Of a stretch of DNA of 64,000 nt, positions 33,701 to 46,495 are shown one piece after another. Source of the stretch: Alitta virens (Eukaryota; Annelida; Polychaeta; Phyllodocida; Nereididae). The translations under genes were made by a program, and so were the position numbers. Position 1 is the first letter of the stretch, and every line of letters begins with the position of its first letter. Location of the stretch: positions 51,582,797 to 51,646,796 of the forward strand of contig OW028574.1 in NCBI GenBank assembly GCA_932294295.1, read 5' to 3'. The notes below the pieces were generated by a model, which searched no databases, was not told the DNA's origin, and saw only the letters and a list, made by a program, of their open reading frames with translations.

Positions 33701-36347
33701 GGAGGGCTTGCATGCCTACGCCTTTCCCCCCTTCGCCATCACCCAGGAAGTCCTGGGCTAACTGGCCCGTGTACCACCAGAGGCCCGGCAACTTGCTTGC
33801 AAGGCGGGGGTGCACTTTCATCCTTGCCGTCACACGATCGTTCATAAAAGATTTCACCACATATAGTTCCTGTGTTGTTCTGATAGAAAACAGCTGGCTA
33901 GTGTCCTCAAACCACGGCCTTAGATAGCCATTATATTCTTTTGGTGAAATAACATGAAAAGAGATGCATTACCATGACTTTATAAGTGTTTTGGCCGACA
34001 GATTGCATTAAGCATTGATGCGTGAGTCAAAGGGCTAATCTACATGGCGAAGTGCCTGTTCAAATCACTGCGCTTGGCCAATGAGGTCAGGCCTTCTGCT
34101 GGAAAAGGGTAAAAAAGGCCAAAATACCATTACAATGGTCACAAACACGAGGGTTTTGTTGACAAAAAGATTTGCTTGCGAAGATTAATTGAGGCAATTA
34201 GCAGTTGTTTTGAACATTGTAAACTGTTTTCGCACTCCATATGAGTGGATATCATAATCTATCCACAGAGGGGCCTCATGCAAATTAGCTGAAAATATTT
34301 TGGCGTGCCTGCAGCAATGAAATGACGGTAGGAGAGAGGTGCTGCGAGCAGCTTTGAGGCCTGGGTGGCTGAGTTTCACGCCTGGCCCTTGTCCGGCAGC
34401 ATTTCCGAGAGTAGGGCCTTTCAGACCAAGCTCTACCAGTTGCACTGGATCCCTCTTTAGCAACTCTTGCTTACTTTTTGGTCCATCTTTATGATGACAG
34501 GCATTTTGCCCCTTCCACCATTGCCTCGTACCGTTCGTCCTTGGCTGGTGTGTTGGGAGAGGTGGAGGTCGTCCCACTGGGGCTTTCTTCAAGCTGGCTT
34601 TCTTTCTGGTCCGAGCTGCAGGACCTTTCTTGGGATCCTCGGGACTTGCACATACTCCCCAGGGTGTCTGGCTGCGCTCCATGGCGGGCTTTTGCCAAAG
34701 GTTGCTGTTCCGGGTCACGATCCTGCCCCTTTCTTTGTGCCTTCTCTCGTCCTGTCTGCCGAGACCCAGTAACGAGATGGGAGGCTCTGCCCGGTTGCCT
34801 GTGTACGCCGGTACTTACAGGCTTCCGGTGGTGTTCAGGGAGGTCACCGTCTCTTCCGGAAGATCCGGGGTGACGGTCCTCCTTCTGCTCAGTCAGTGTC
34901 TTGATGGCTTGTCCAATGCATCTGGACGGCCCACGACACCGACATACCAAGTGCGTGCTCATGAAGCCTGCCAATGGCTGCGTCTTGGGCATTCCAGGCT
35001 GGCCATCACTCCCTCGATATACTGATGGCTGGGTGGTGGGCCAATGCCAGCACCTTTACCAGGTTTTACTTAGCTCACCTCCATCCACAGCCTGATGGTC
35101 TTTTCCGGCTGACACCTGTGGTCTCGGGCCGACAGATTCCAGTCGGTAAGGGCCTGGGGTTCTCTGGTTGATTCTAGGATCCTCCCCACCTCCATGTTGG
35201 GATTCTGGCTATGTAAAACGCACTGTTTTACAGTGTAGATCCTGTTATGTCTTACCAAATTGAGTGAAACCCCTCCCCAAAGGGGGATAGGGCTACCCTC
35301 TGTGAGTAAGACTCGCAGGACCTACACTCCCAGGGCTTCCACCCACCTCACCGCATCAGTCATGCTGAAATATTTTTACAAGTGACTGTAGGATTGAGGA
35401 GGTCTATATATACCAAGCAAGGGTTCCCCTTAATAAAGTGAGGGACTGATCTGTTTGTTTAGAAATTAGTTAAGTCCAATTAGTGCAAACAAGGAATATG
35501 GCTATGTAAAACGCACTGTTTCACACAGCGTAGGTCCTGTGAGTCTTACTCACAAGAGAGAACCCCTATCCCCCCCTCCCTTGGGAGGGGTTTCAATTTC
35601 TACAAAAAAAATTTCAAACTTGTTCATTTCCATTCCTGGGATTCTTTTTTTTAGGTTAGGCAAATTATGAACTACATGCTTGTTAGATTTGCACTTTACA
35701 AGAATTGCGTAAATGCAGCACATGAAAATCTAATTATTCTGTAATTTTATTGTAAGACCTTTAATCCCATTTATATGCCAGCCTATAGACTACATGTATA
35801 AGAGATATTGATTAATTTAGTTTAGGTGAGTAAATAAGCAAAACATGTACATAATCAGGTCGCTTGGCTTTGAGATGACAGCACACAGTGACTTTATTCT
35901 TACAATGTCTAATAAATATCCTTCTTCATTTCTTCTGATTTGCATGCTCTCTTATTACAGGTGTGGCATGAAACCGTTTACGGCAAAGGAGCCACCAATT
36001 TCATCACAGGAATGGGAGGTTTCTTGCAAATGATAATTTTTGGATACGCAGGACTAGGTCTGTTCGACGATTCTCTGCTTATTAAACCAGTGCTGCCACC
36101 TGACTGTCAACAGCTGCAATTAATGGACTTCGATTATCTGGGCTCATCCATCAATCTTTTTGTAGAAAGTGACTCTTATAAACTGGTGCTTGTGAGACAG
36201 ACTGAGTCTGCACCTAATATAAAACTAGTCATTCCATCCCAAGAAAGACAAGTGCATTTAGAAATTAATGAGGTTGTGGTTGTTTCACCAAATGTGCCTT
36301 CGTATATTCAAATAATACCAGAGGAAGAATTGGACCAGCAAAGGTAG
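26708..36347 (+). CDS. PGGHG: Protein-glucosylgalactosylhydroxylysine glucosidase (GH65), with N-terminal membrane anchor
   Basis: Eleven coding exons join in one frame (918 residues): 26708-27420, 27933-28144, 28639-28849, 29162-29346, 29668-29894, 29975-30158, 30492-30698, 30809-31012, 31259-31359, 31439-31564, 35961-36347. Family enzymes remove glucose from Glc-Gal-hydroxylysine of collagen. Diagnostic segments: LPKDVRLRPSIANGHLGTA; GHVFWDQETWMFP (Asp about 525, candidate for the reported catalytic Asp); IIPPDEYQKAVNNSVFTN (Glu about 653, general acid position); YHPEFEGYKRGTKVKQADAI; GPAMSWAMFAINY; TNFITGMGGFLQMIIFG. Exon 1 adds about 235 residues absent from human PGGHG: a hydrophobic anchor (residues about 11-26) and a polar, low-complexity Q/N/S/H-rich stem. 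The homology runs across the exon 1/2 junction, supporting the splice. The last intron (4.4 kb) holds a DIRS-like element. The gene converges on KIZ. Confidence 0.93.
27671..27710. repeat. (AT)n microsatellite in PGGHG intron 1
   Basis: Forty bases of uninterrupted TA/AT dinucleotides in the first intron after the ATG exon. Confidence 0.9.
31900..35590 (+). mobile_element. Decayed DIRS-like (tyrosine recombinase) retroelement in the last PGGHG intron
   Basis: The stretch is GC-rich compared with its surroundings, a clear compositional break. An RT fragment starts near 32490 (VPKKTGGFRPIINLKALNRF; SIELADAYLHVPVDPAFQRF). An RNase H region starts near 33240 (LATDASLVGWGTHFG; ISVLELCVV; a PGHLNVLADLESR ending). 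A recombinase-like region starts near 34430 (YQLHW; FAPSTIASYRSSLAGVLG) and ends near 35060 (ASTFTRFYLAHLH). The RT-RNase H-YR order is that of DIRS elements. Stops and frameshifts are frequent, and a non-coding insertion at about 33850-34330 separates RNase H from YR. It is in the sense orientation of the host gene. Confidence 0.75.
35207..35590. repeat. Terminal repeats of the DIRS-like element
   Basis: The 22-base unit beginning GGCTATGTAAAACGCACTGT occurs at 35207 and again at 35500. Each is followed by a palindromic segment pairing GTAGATCCTG or GTAGGTCCTG with its complement, and by CCCCTCCC/GGGAGGGG-type stems. DIRS elements carry unusual split or inverted terminal repeats, which fits. 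Confidence 0.55.
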
Positions 36348-37193
36348 CTAAAGCTATTTCTTTAATTGTGATGATGAAGTTTCCCGGGATGGGCATTCAA
36401 TGTGATATCTAATATCATGCATTATCGTGGCTGTGAATCTTTATATCATGGCTGTAATTTTTATAACATGATTGTGACCATTTACAGAGCAGTGTTGCCA
36501 TATTATTTTTATAACTTTTTCCGAGGTAATATATTTTAATAATTAAAACAAAAATAAAAATTTAAGGTCATTCAAGGGCTTAATTTAATATTTGACAGTT
36601 CTGAAAGGAGACAAAAATTTGTTCTCAGTTCTCTGTAAGCGTCACCTTGACATACTACTTAAAAAATATATATTTTCTCTCTCTCTGTTTACGGTAGCAC
36701 TGCATGAGCTTGCATGCCTGGTTGCTATATTTAAAAGTCACACAATCAAAAGATTTTACTGAGTTGATAAATTTTAATGATAAAGCAACAATATCAAGTG
36801 TAAATCATTACAAAAATGTGAATCAGTATTAAAAATTGTACAAAGCACACAATGATTTAGCAGGGATTCAAAAGCAAAATTCAAGGTATGACTTTGTATT
36901 TTTATCACAGATAAACAAAAGTAGCAACAAATAATAGGTATGTTTATGGACGGAATACAAATCAGAATTGTTAAAGACTGAATGAAAAGTACAGTGGGAT
37001 GCGTCTGATATCATGTTGTGTCTCGATTCAGTTGTGTCAAACAACACACTGTCATTTATGTGTGAATTCTAAACCCGTTTGCTTTTAAACTTGTGATACA
37101 ATGTGAATTGATAGCGATTGATATCTTAAATTGTCATCACATATATTTTATAGCAACTTGTTTTTAACTGTTATTCTCTCAGCCATCAATTGT
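36348..37193. other. Convergent intergenic region between PGGHG and KIZ
   Basis: It is AT-rich, with no ORF. It contains an AATAAA on the plus strand at 36553 that could serve PGGHG, and an ATTAAA on the minus strand near 36774 that could serve KIZ. The two 3' ends are 846 bases apart. Confidence 0.5.
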
Positions 37194-40100
37194 TCATCCA
37201 TAGAAATCAAAATCATCATCAGATTTCTTTTCATGCTTTTGAATGGCAACATCTTCATCAGTGTCGGAGTCTCCAGCATACATGAAAGCTGAAAATGAAA
37301 GAAAGGTTACTAATGCTATATGCGCTGCGTATTTTGATGAGATGTAGAGCATAAGTTACTTTATATTTGTAAAGCTAACAGATGGGTCAGTTAATTACCT
37401 GGTTTCTTGTTGCTATTATTGGACTTCTGTGACATTGTTGAAGCCCCTCTGAAATCAAATGGGAGAAAGTTGTATTTATTGGTATGTAAGGGTTTTAGCT
37501 TTTGGTTTTACTCTTCGATCTAGTGAACAAGGGGAATGTAAGTGATCAAATGTTGAAATTATATCTAAAACTATTCTTTGCTGAAAATTGAACAATTCAC
37601 CCTTAAGGCTATTTGAACAACACAATATCAGTTTCAAAAATAAAACGATTTATTCAGAATGAATTTCCTCTATGCGCAAAATGATAGTGCAGTGTATAAA
37701 ATTAATAATTACTGCTTGCAGGCTATCATCAGTTATTATGGTGATTTTGCACATTTTCCGCAAAAGTAATATTATGTTCAATTATCTAATTCACATACAA
37801 TTGTCCCATGGCGCTTGGTACATAGCCACCTGCTGATACAGCAGGAGAACTGGCTTCTGAAGGTTCCTCGTCTCTGGACTGTGTGTTTTGCAAACTATCA
37901 GGTTCTGACCGTTCTGTTGCTCCTGTGCCAATCATTGTGCTGCTAGCTTCTGGTTGAAAGCTGAAATTTTAATTGTTGTTGTTGTATTGCTAGTCTTAAT
38001 GAAAATAATCAACCACAGAATTGTTAATTAATAGTTGGTGCTCTCTATTCACTGTGATTGATGCAAAGTTTGTGATTATTTGTGTAAGTTACTACATATA
38101 TGTGATAACATTATGTAGAAATAAATTTCTAAAGTCAAGGTTTAACTGTGTTGGTGTAATAATGACTTGCAAATCTAGTCTTACTGCTATTTAAACTACC
38201 AGATATTATTTTGGGGCACAACTTTGTTGGTGTTTGTCACTGTCATTATGTTTGGCCCAATATAGGGATGTTTACCTCATGCGAGGTCCAGAAGGAGAGA
38301 AATTGAGCATCTTCTCCATATCATCCTCATCACTGTCATCTGTGTCCACAACAGGTGCTGATCGCTGACTTGACATTGTGTCCCCCAGCATCCTCCGATA
38401 TGCGTCAGTTTCTGTAAATGAACATGTATACATGCCCAAATCAATGTGGAAAAATGTTTCTAGTTAGAAAGTGGCTTGACCTATTTTTGAGGTCACAGGG
38501 GTCAAAATGCATCCAAACCTTGTAGAAACAAGGACTTCAGATATATGTTATCATACAACTAATTCTTACTGACCTCACGGGCTCACATGCGAGTGATGTG
38601 TATGATGTCATCACACGAACCCCCGAACGAGTTAACGGCAGACATCTGCGCTTTGCTTGTTATTTTTACCATTTGTAATATAGCCATTACATCACATACA
38701 TGTGCAAAAATTATGATGCTGCAGAGTTACTGGGAATCAATTTGCTATTTCATGACCTCATATAAAATTGTCAAGCTATCTACATAGCTATTATACTGTT
38801 ATACGTCCCTGCAGCCCTGCAGGATTAATTACAAGCCATGAAGGTAATACAAGTATTTGATTACAGTTCATTAAAAGCATTAGTCTAAGCTTACGGGTTA
38901 GTGAGCCAGTACTAAGAGTCATCCCTTCATTGGGAACAGGCTTGCTGAAGAAATCTTCATCACTTTCATCCGATTCTTGGTCCTCGGCTGGTTCTGACTC
39001 CAAAGTGGCTCCAGATGGCACCAGAATAGCATCTGAGTCTGTTAGTGTTAATTAAATAATAAGTTACAGAAAAAACTTTGCTTGTAAGTCACACCTAATA
39101 ATATTAAAGAGCTCTACAGTTTAGTCATTGTCATGAAGTACTGAATCAGAGATAAAATAATCTAGAAGCAACATTCTTGTAATATCCAATCATCTTGAAA
39201 GAAACTTTTTTCTCAATATTACTATTTGATATTAAATAATTTAACTACACCACAAGTGGGCAATCCACTGAACACTTGTACACCCTTCTCCAAAAAAGAT
39301 GTTAATAGAATCGCTGCTAGGATTACCATTATTCTAAATTATGTTACTCCATATTAAAGTATGTCAGCACACAATTAGTCATTTCCACAGATGCACATTC
39401 TCGTAATTTGCATATTAGTAATTGATAGTTTTGTCCGAGGCTGACTTACCGACTGACGTTGCTGACTTTGCGAATGCAGCAGGCTGAGGCAATGACTCGT
39501 CAAAGGTCGTCGTGGATCCAGGGCTTAGAGGGTCAGCAGGCAGGTCATCTAGCAAGGCTTTCAGCACACGCTTGGCCTGAACACAGCAACACAACATGCA
39601 AGAAAGCATCAGGCGTGTTATGCCATCATTCAACTGCCATGCAGTCAGTTCTACTAACTGACAATTCAGAGCACTCAAACGACTGTTAACATTATCAGTG
39701 TACATGCTTTTCTTACCATGCATTTGTCCTTCTCTTAAGTTACTAACTCTATGTTGATTCTTACTCATGCTTTTGCTGTTATGACTACCATATGAACTAT
39801 GTCTTAGCTGTTTCGGAATAGCACCATTACTTCTATAGGAAAGCTTGTCATGTCTTAGAAAGTCATCCGAGATGTATGTGCTTTTAGAGCTTTTTCTACA
39901 TACTGTTTCTATTTTGCAAATGTTAGACTTAGATTGAAGAAAGGACTGAATTACGCTAGACAGCATGTGAAGGGCATCACTTGTCCTGCATTTCACATAT
40001 GCATTCCTTGAAGAACAATATTTTCGAGAGTGACCATTTTCTGGAGGTAGCAGAAGCTTTTTCATCTGTTTCAAAAGACTGACTCTATCAGATAGATTTG

Positions 40101-43100
40101 GCATGTGACTGATCTTTTTGAATAGCTTTCTAGTATACTTCAGTTGTGAGGTTTGCAAATGTGGATACATCTCATTAGTTACCTGTTTCTGCTGGAATGC
40201 ATGCCTAGGATCACACTGACTGTTGGACAAGTCAGTCCTCGAGTGTCTTTTAGCCATAATTTTATCAAATTTATTTTGCACTTTCATAGGATAATACTGA
40301 CCACATTTGTTACTTTTGGGAACAAAGAAATTACGAGCAGAACTATCAGAGAAAACTGAAGAGTTCAAACTAGCTAACGAGCCACGGATATCATCTCTTA
40401 AACTAGCAATGCTGTCAGTGGACAAGGATGTTATCTCATGCTGATCATGAGGAGGACATTGACCTTTTAGGCTACTTAACATTTCTTTAGCCATGCAAAA
40501 CAGTTCATCCAGGAGGTCGTTAGAAATTATACTTATTTGGTAAATATTTTTAGTAAGAGATAAGGAAAGCAACAGCCTGATGATTGAGGACTGTCTCAGC
40601 ATTTGTGTCAAAACAAATTTGACCTGAAAAATATTGTTTTTAACAACAATAATTTAAATACCACACCAAGAAATATAATGTTCTTCAACTATTCGGCATA
40701 CTATGCTAACTTTTATATGAATTGTGTCTCTTCATGTTGAGTGACTGGCTACCTTATCATTCCGATGACTGCCTTTCTATGAGTTTCACAATTTACACTT
40801 TTAAACATAGTAACGGTGAAATCAATGCTCAATATTGAATAAACAAATGAGTCTCGATATTTCAGTCATGCACATTTTCACCAGAAAATATAACTCAGAA
40901 AACTGGTTTTCTTTCATGAAAACCTCATGATCTTTTTCTTGATTAATCAGAATGATCTTTTTCTTAATTATGCAGTATAATCTCTTTCTTACCGACTCTT
41001 CATAGGGAGAATCGTCAGCAATCAGCAGAGGTCCGAAGTACTCCGCTGCTTCATTAGGACTCATGACCTTGTGCTTCACAAGCAAGGACAGGTGATCATA
41101 CATGTGATTCCAAAATACCTGACTAGTTCTGTGGACTCTGGACCTGAGAAATGTATTGAAACGCATATTTTGCATGTTCTAATAGCTTTTCTTTTAATTA
41201 ATTCAACTATTGTAGTCAAACACACAACTCTTACTATTGTTGAGGATACCTCCTGGCTTCCAAATATAATATTTTAGATAATACATCAATTTCAATCTGA
41301 TGATATGCCATTTATCTACTCTTAGTGTGTCGTGCCTCCAGAAATATCACTTACTATTGCAAGTTCAAGACATTATATATATTTTATTATTTTTATATAA
41401 TATTGAGAAACATACCTCACAACATCCTTGTTCAAGTTGGCAGGTACAGAAAAGAGGAACTCATCAGGAATGAGACAATTGTTCTCACAGTTTGCAACCA
41501 CTAACGGAAGTTGATCGAGAACCACCATACTGATGGAAACTGGATCGACGTGAGATAATGTTGCTCCTTTATTGGTATTGCTGCAACAAAAGAGGGTATA
41601 TATATATATTAAGGAGATTAATAACTGCTAGTGTCAAAGCTTAAATGGAGCACTTTACTTGTGAGGAATGAAACAATTTCTTACTGTATAATGTCTTTGG
41701 TGACCGATGGGGCTGGCTTTTGCGCTCTGTAGAACTCCGTTAATCTCCTCGATGACCCCAGCGAGTCTTGAACAGCTTCCAGAAGGTTGTAAAGTCCTTC
41801 AAGAGTAATATCAGCCTCAGGATAAACAGATCTGTCTTCAACACTTTCTTGGCTGAAAAACAACAAATTATGTGACAATAGAATACAAGACAAAAATGTC
41901 AATGGGAAACAGATTTCAGGCCTCAATTATTAAACAAAGAATGACAGCCATGGTGCAATTATAAACAGCTTCTGAATTTGTGAACAAGCTAAAAAATAAA
42001 TGGTAACAGTGGAAAAGCCATAAAGATCTTGACATTCAGATTACCCATAACTAAGACTGGTCAGTAAGAGATGCAAGAAGGGTGCAGTGTCCGTCCACTT
42101 TATATGATGGGTTTGGTTACTGTTGGCAATGAAATTGAAAACTCACTGAGACACTTGAGAATTCCCAGATTGCTGACGAGCAGCAGCAGGCATTGAATGA
42201 GTGGATTTTCCTGATCCTTGTGATTTCACAGATCCCTGACCTCTTGATGACCTCGGTGTAGGTTGAGGGCGGGTCGATTGCTCTGGACTTTCGCTCAATG
42301 GCAGACTTACATCTGAACCTATATCACTGTCATCATCGAGTCCTTCTGTAATTGGAAAAAAACCATTTTTGTAAAATGTTTTTACATATTATCAAGTGTT
42401 ATTTCTACCAAACATGAATAAAAATCTGGTTTAATACCTTTCCTAGGATTGGGTTCAGGATAGGTACCATCCATGTCACCAGCTCCACTATTTACCACAT
42501 ATGTCTCAGACTGCCCTTCGCCTCGCTTTCTCACAGTAACCTTGAAATTGTAAGAGATCTATTCAAAAGTTGTGTTTTCTGACAAACATCAGGGTCAATA
42601 AAATTTACTAGGAATCACCAAAATTTGCCAGTCAGTTAGTTGTGATGGGAAGATAGGGGCCCTTTGGCACATGGGGTACATTGGGACACTTGCTATATTT
42701 GGATAATAACAAATTGGGAAATCCGAGGGTGGCCTTATTCTGTAGGAAATCCCTGCTTCAAAATGAGGCCATTCTCCAATCCACAAACAGAGATTTTTTT
42801 AATGTATTTTTAGGGTGGCAAAATGCGAGACCGGCGAATCTTGGTGATCCCTTTGAGATGCAGTGTAGACGAGTAAAATTTTTCAGAAATAACAGCCAAT
42901 GACAAACCTTTGGTGAAGTGACCACCTGCTCCTCCTCATCGTCTGTGGCCTTCATGGTGTGCTCTTGTGATGCACTGCTGTACGCTCTCATCAATTCCCC
43001 ATGCGTAGACGTCATGGACACCCCAGTAGGCAGAGAAGACACTGTTTGCAGGGTGCTGTTAATTGTGGTGTCTAGCAGCAGGTATGGATTTTTGGCTGGT

Positions 43101-45953
43101 TCAGGGTATGTAGGATTTGTGTTTAGAGCCTGCAAAGCAAAGTACAATGTACACAATGTATTTATAATGTAATGCATTAATAGTAATCTATCTTCTTCAT
43201 ACCCAAAGTGCACTTATGTTTATACAGATACACATGGAGGAACTACAAATATGATATTATCACAGTGAGAGTTAAATACAGGCCTTCTGACAATACATTC
43301 CGAAGTTTGATTTACTACTGTGTAATCAGACACATTCAAAGTAAATACCGAGATGGCCAATAAATGCAATTGCACAAAATTGAGAAGTTTTAAGTACAAA
43401 CCTGCAAGTCTATAGGTGGAATGGTAGGTGGGTTATATGGAGCAGTAGAGCCAGTTTGGAAGGTGCCTGCAGTCTGGTAGGTGGGCATACGTTGCGGAAC
43501 AGATGATGGGTAAATGTGCGGACCTGCAGTAAATGAATTGTGAGATAAATTCACTGCATCATTATGACCATTTAAAATTCTGGGAAAGTATAATCTATGG
43601 CACAGGCAGTAATCGCTGTATTAGATACTACACCGACCAATTCCAGATATAAAATGATACATTTAAATTTTATTTTCAACACAGAATCAATTAATCAATC
43701 AAATTTCTTACCAGGCATGCTAGAAGGTTGCCCTTGAGGCACATGAGTTGACTGGAGTTTTGGAGCCTCTACACGAATTCTCGGTGGTTCAATTCCATTC
43801 TGTTGCAGATGAAGACTTGGCAGACTTATTACAGGTTGACTTATTGATGACTGAGACTGAGACAGTAAACTTGTCAGACCTTGGCTTAGGCCAGTTCCAG
43901 CAGTAACAACTCCAGACACTGGGGTCTGTAAAAAGTCAAGTCAGTATAAAGCTAAATTTGACAACACTTGTTCAATCACAATTTCACAACCACACAACTG
44001 AGATTAATTTGTAATTCAGTGAGTACAGTCATCTCAAAAGCATTACAGTTACAAAATTATTTTTAGGTAATCTACTCTTTGTAAAAAATTAGGTCCTACT
44101 AACACCACAACACAACTCATTTGTTTGAGAGCACAGCCATCAAAATATTAACTGATATACAAAACATCATGTGATGAGACATAAATAAAATGTTTTTTTT
44201 TATGAGTATGGACATAACATAGCACAATACTAACATGAACCTGATTCTTCCTCAGACGTTGTGTTTCTATTTTCTGTTTCCAGTCTGGATACATTCGTTC
44301 TATATAGTCTTCATACTGCTTCTGTAACCAAAATCAATGGAAACACCAAAATTATCAAGGCATTCACAAAAACCTATTTATACCATATCAGATTCAGATT
44401 CATTCATTTTATTTCACATTCATAAAACATATATTATAAATTAAATTTTCAAAACATTTTGTACATAATATGAGGAGACCCCACTAAGAAGGTATACCTT
44501 TGCTATCGTGGGGCCACCTACAGGGATTAAAGATTCATAAAATATTTTTTTATACTATTTCAAATTAACAAAACCAACATCACTGAATGTCTACCAACTA
44601 CATCGAACATATGTAATAGTTATATCCCAAATAACTAACAAGGCGGAGGGATAGCTTAACTAGCTCTCAGACCTTCATTGTTCGTAGTCGTTCTGTGCGG
44701 GCAGACAGAGATGCCATTTGAGATTCAACTCTGTCAAAGTCTTTAAGAAGTTGTTCATTTCTCCAGTTGCTTTTCTTCTCATCTTCACAGATCTTTTTCC
44801 AGTAGTTTTGTAGCTGAACTGCTTTTAGCCTTCCTCTGCAAAAGTCAATTTTCTTTTGTCAGTTAAACTTAAATTCAACAAAATATATGTTCAAGTTTAC
44901 TGTTTACTGCAAAACTTTCTGAAAGTTTCCATATACATGTTTTCAGTGCATAAAACATTCAGGGTTTTTGTACATAAAAGAGATACTTACAATCGTTGGT
45001 CAGACTTGGAATAGGTATTCAGCTGCTGCTCTAACTTCAAGCGCCTTTCTTCACTGTTTAAATACCATATAAATCAATGAAAATAACATTGTCCATGGTA
45101 TACAGGTATAGCAAACAGGGGTGGTGGGCATGGTGGTGGGAGATAACATAATATGTTATATAGCTCCAAAATGACCCGCATATGGGGGGTCTAAGTCAGT
45201 CAGACCAGCAATTAATGTCAAAACTTGCCGACCACCACATATTAGCCAAATACCCACTTTCGGCACTATGCCTATGATGCCGAGTTTTACGAGGCTGGCG
45301 GTTAAAGGTAGTAAAATTATCCATTGTCCAATTTTGGATATCAAATTTGGCAAATTTAATCAATACATTTTAAGTTCCATAAAATAATAAATCTAAACTT
45401 AAGCTCAGACATAATGCACCACCTCATACTATCGGACTCATTCAGAGACCGTATAAGGTCTCTGAAATACTATTTAAGCTTCTGGGGGTCTCTTGCGGTC
45501 CACAGAGGATAGATACTTCAATAAGTAACTCCATCCAGGCGGTCCCCAGACCCAAGTCTGGCTTGACAATGTTCTCGTCTCTTGCGTTAAATCTTAGGTT
45601 CAGTTGGATACTCCCAACAAAGCGCAGGGTCCCTGGTCTCACTGGGGCGAACAGACCCACAAAGGGGCTATTTAGCAAGAAATAAGTCTTTTATAACAGT
45701 GAAACATGTATACATGTAATAATACTAATATTGAAATACATAGATTTGTAAACAAACACAAATCTGACATTGTCAAATGGATAACAAGTTGCAACCTGTC
45801 AAATTCATAGGCATTAAATTACATTAATTGCAGCCTTTTTATAGAAATTTTGATAGCCGCACTATTCCATCGTGTTAGATGTACCTACCTGTCATATTGG
45901 ACTTCTTGTAATTCTTTAATTTTGGCGTAAAAATCTACATTTGATGAAGCCAT
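37194..45953 (-). CDS. KIZ: Centrosomal protein kizuna (PLK1 substrate homologue)
   Basis: I reconstruct 18 exons with matching phases and 1158 codons: 45953-45889, 45053-44991, 44835-44673, 44321-44241, 43925-43712, 43523-43402, 43129-42908, 42540-42438, 42345-42147, 41852-41685, 41580-41416, 41143-40993, 40623-39450, 39038-38895, 38411-38276, 37960-37799, 37448-37399, 37288-37194. Exons 1-4 give the conserved kizuna coiled coil (FYAKIKELQEVQYD; EERRLKLEQQLNTYSKSDQR; LQNYWKKICEDEKKSNWRNE). A middle helical block reads TLEGLYNLLEAVQDSL, PNEAAEYFGPLLIADDSPYE and AKRVLKALLDDLPAD. The C-terminus is acidic and serine-rich (SDEDDMEKML; KSDDDFDFYG). Kizuna stabilises the pericentriolar matrix in mitosis in vertebrates. 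The 1174-base exon 13 and total length greatly exceed human KIZ (about 670 residues). The gene lies head-to-tail with TAF6L. Confidence 0.9.
42611..42850. mobile_element. 240-bp MITE in KIZ intron 7
   Basis: The left end GGAATCACCAAAATTTGCCA is mirrored by the right end GGCGAATCTTGGTGATCC, an imperfect TIR of about 20 bases. It fills most of the intron between exons at 42908 and 42540, leaving 57 and 70 bases to the splice sites. Confidence 0.65.
45430..45670. repeat. Interspersed repeat in KIZ intron 1 (related to 22772-23910)
   Basis: It contains the CTTGACAATGTTCTCGTCTC segment directly followed by GTTGGATACTCCCAACAAAG. The two pieces are split by about 1 kb in the copy at 22.8-23.9 kb. 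A local inverted pair GAGACCGTATAAGGTCTC occurs at 45444-45461. Confidence 0.5.
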
Positions 45954-46495
45954 ATCAGCGACCTGTCATTTCTGCCACCGGCTTAGATTCTTTTACAAAT
46001 ACGGCAGGTGGTGCCTCCTGGCGGATTTGTCGCAAATCATTATTGATGGGACTCCTTGTTCCATATACGTTTGATTTGGGTGGGGAGTCTGGTTTCTTGT
46101 AAACCACTACCCCCTTTATTACCAAACCCCATCCTCCCCCTCTTTTTTCTCTTTTGGAGCCCTCTCCTCCACTTTTTCAAAAACCTTCCTGTCCCACCAC
46201 ACTTAATAGCCATGCAGTGACACATGGAAATTATTTCTCTTAGTAAAAATAGCACAACAGTGCTTCAACTAAGTCCAAATATTTAATAATTAAGATTCAG
46301 TGTGATCAATGTCACTGTCAAATGCTTAGAAATGACACTGAATTGAAAAAGAATTAAAAAATGAGATACGATCAATCATTCATAAAATAAATGTCCGTAT
46401 TTATTAACCATGCATCTTTACACAAAATGTGCAGACCACATCTGTCATAAACATTAAGCCTATATCTGACTGTATATACAACATAACCATGATAA
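45954..46495. other. KIZ upstream region and TAF6L 3'UTR
   Basis: The 542 bases between the TAF6L stop and the KIZ start must hold the KIZ promoter and the TAF6L 3' end. No TATA box is evident. A poly(A) signal for TAF6L is annotated at 46400. Confidence 0.45.
46400..46405 (-). terminator. Candidate poly(A) signal of TAF6L
   Basis: AATAAA on the minus strand, about 90 bases beyond the TAF6L stop, inside the short interval before KIZ. Confidence 0.6.

Noticed and set aside
34185..34992. Minus-strand ORFs of 130-177 codons in the GC-rich block
   Set aside because: They are antisense shadows of the DIRS recombinase region. GC-rich decayed coding DNA often leaves open antisense frames.
39415..40611. 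Long single ORF of 398 codons as a separate intronless gene
   Set aside because: It is flanked by a phase-0 acceptor and a phase-1 donor that fit kizuna exons 12 and 14, and its end encodes the AKRVLKALLDDL block. I treat it as kizuna exon 13.
42758..43213. 151-codon minus-strand ORF as one exon
   Set aside because: Only 43129-42908 is kizuna exon 7. The rest is intron and MITE sequence read through the splice sites.
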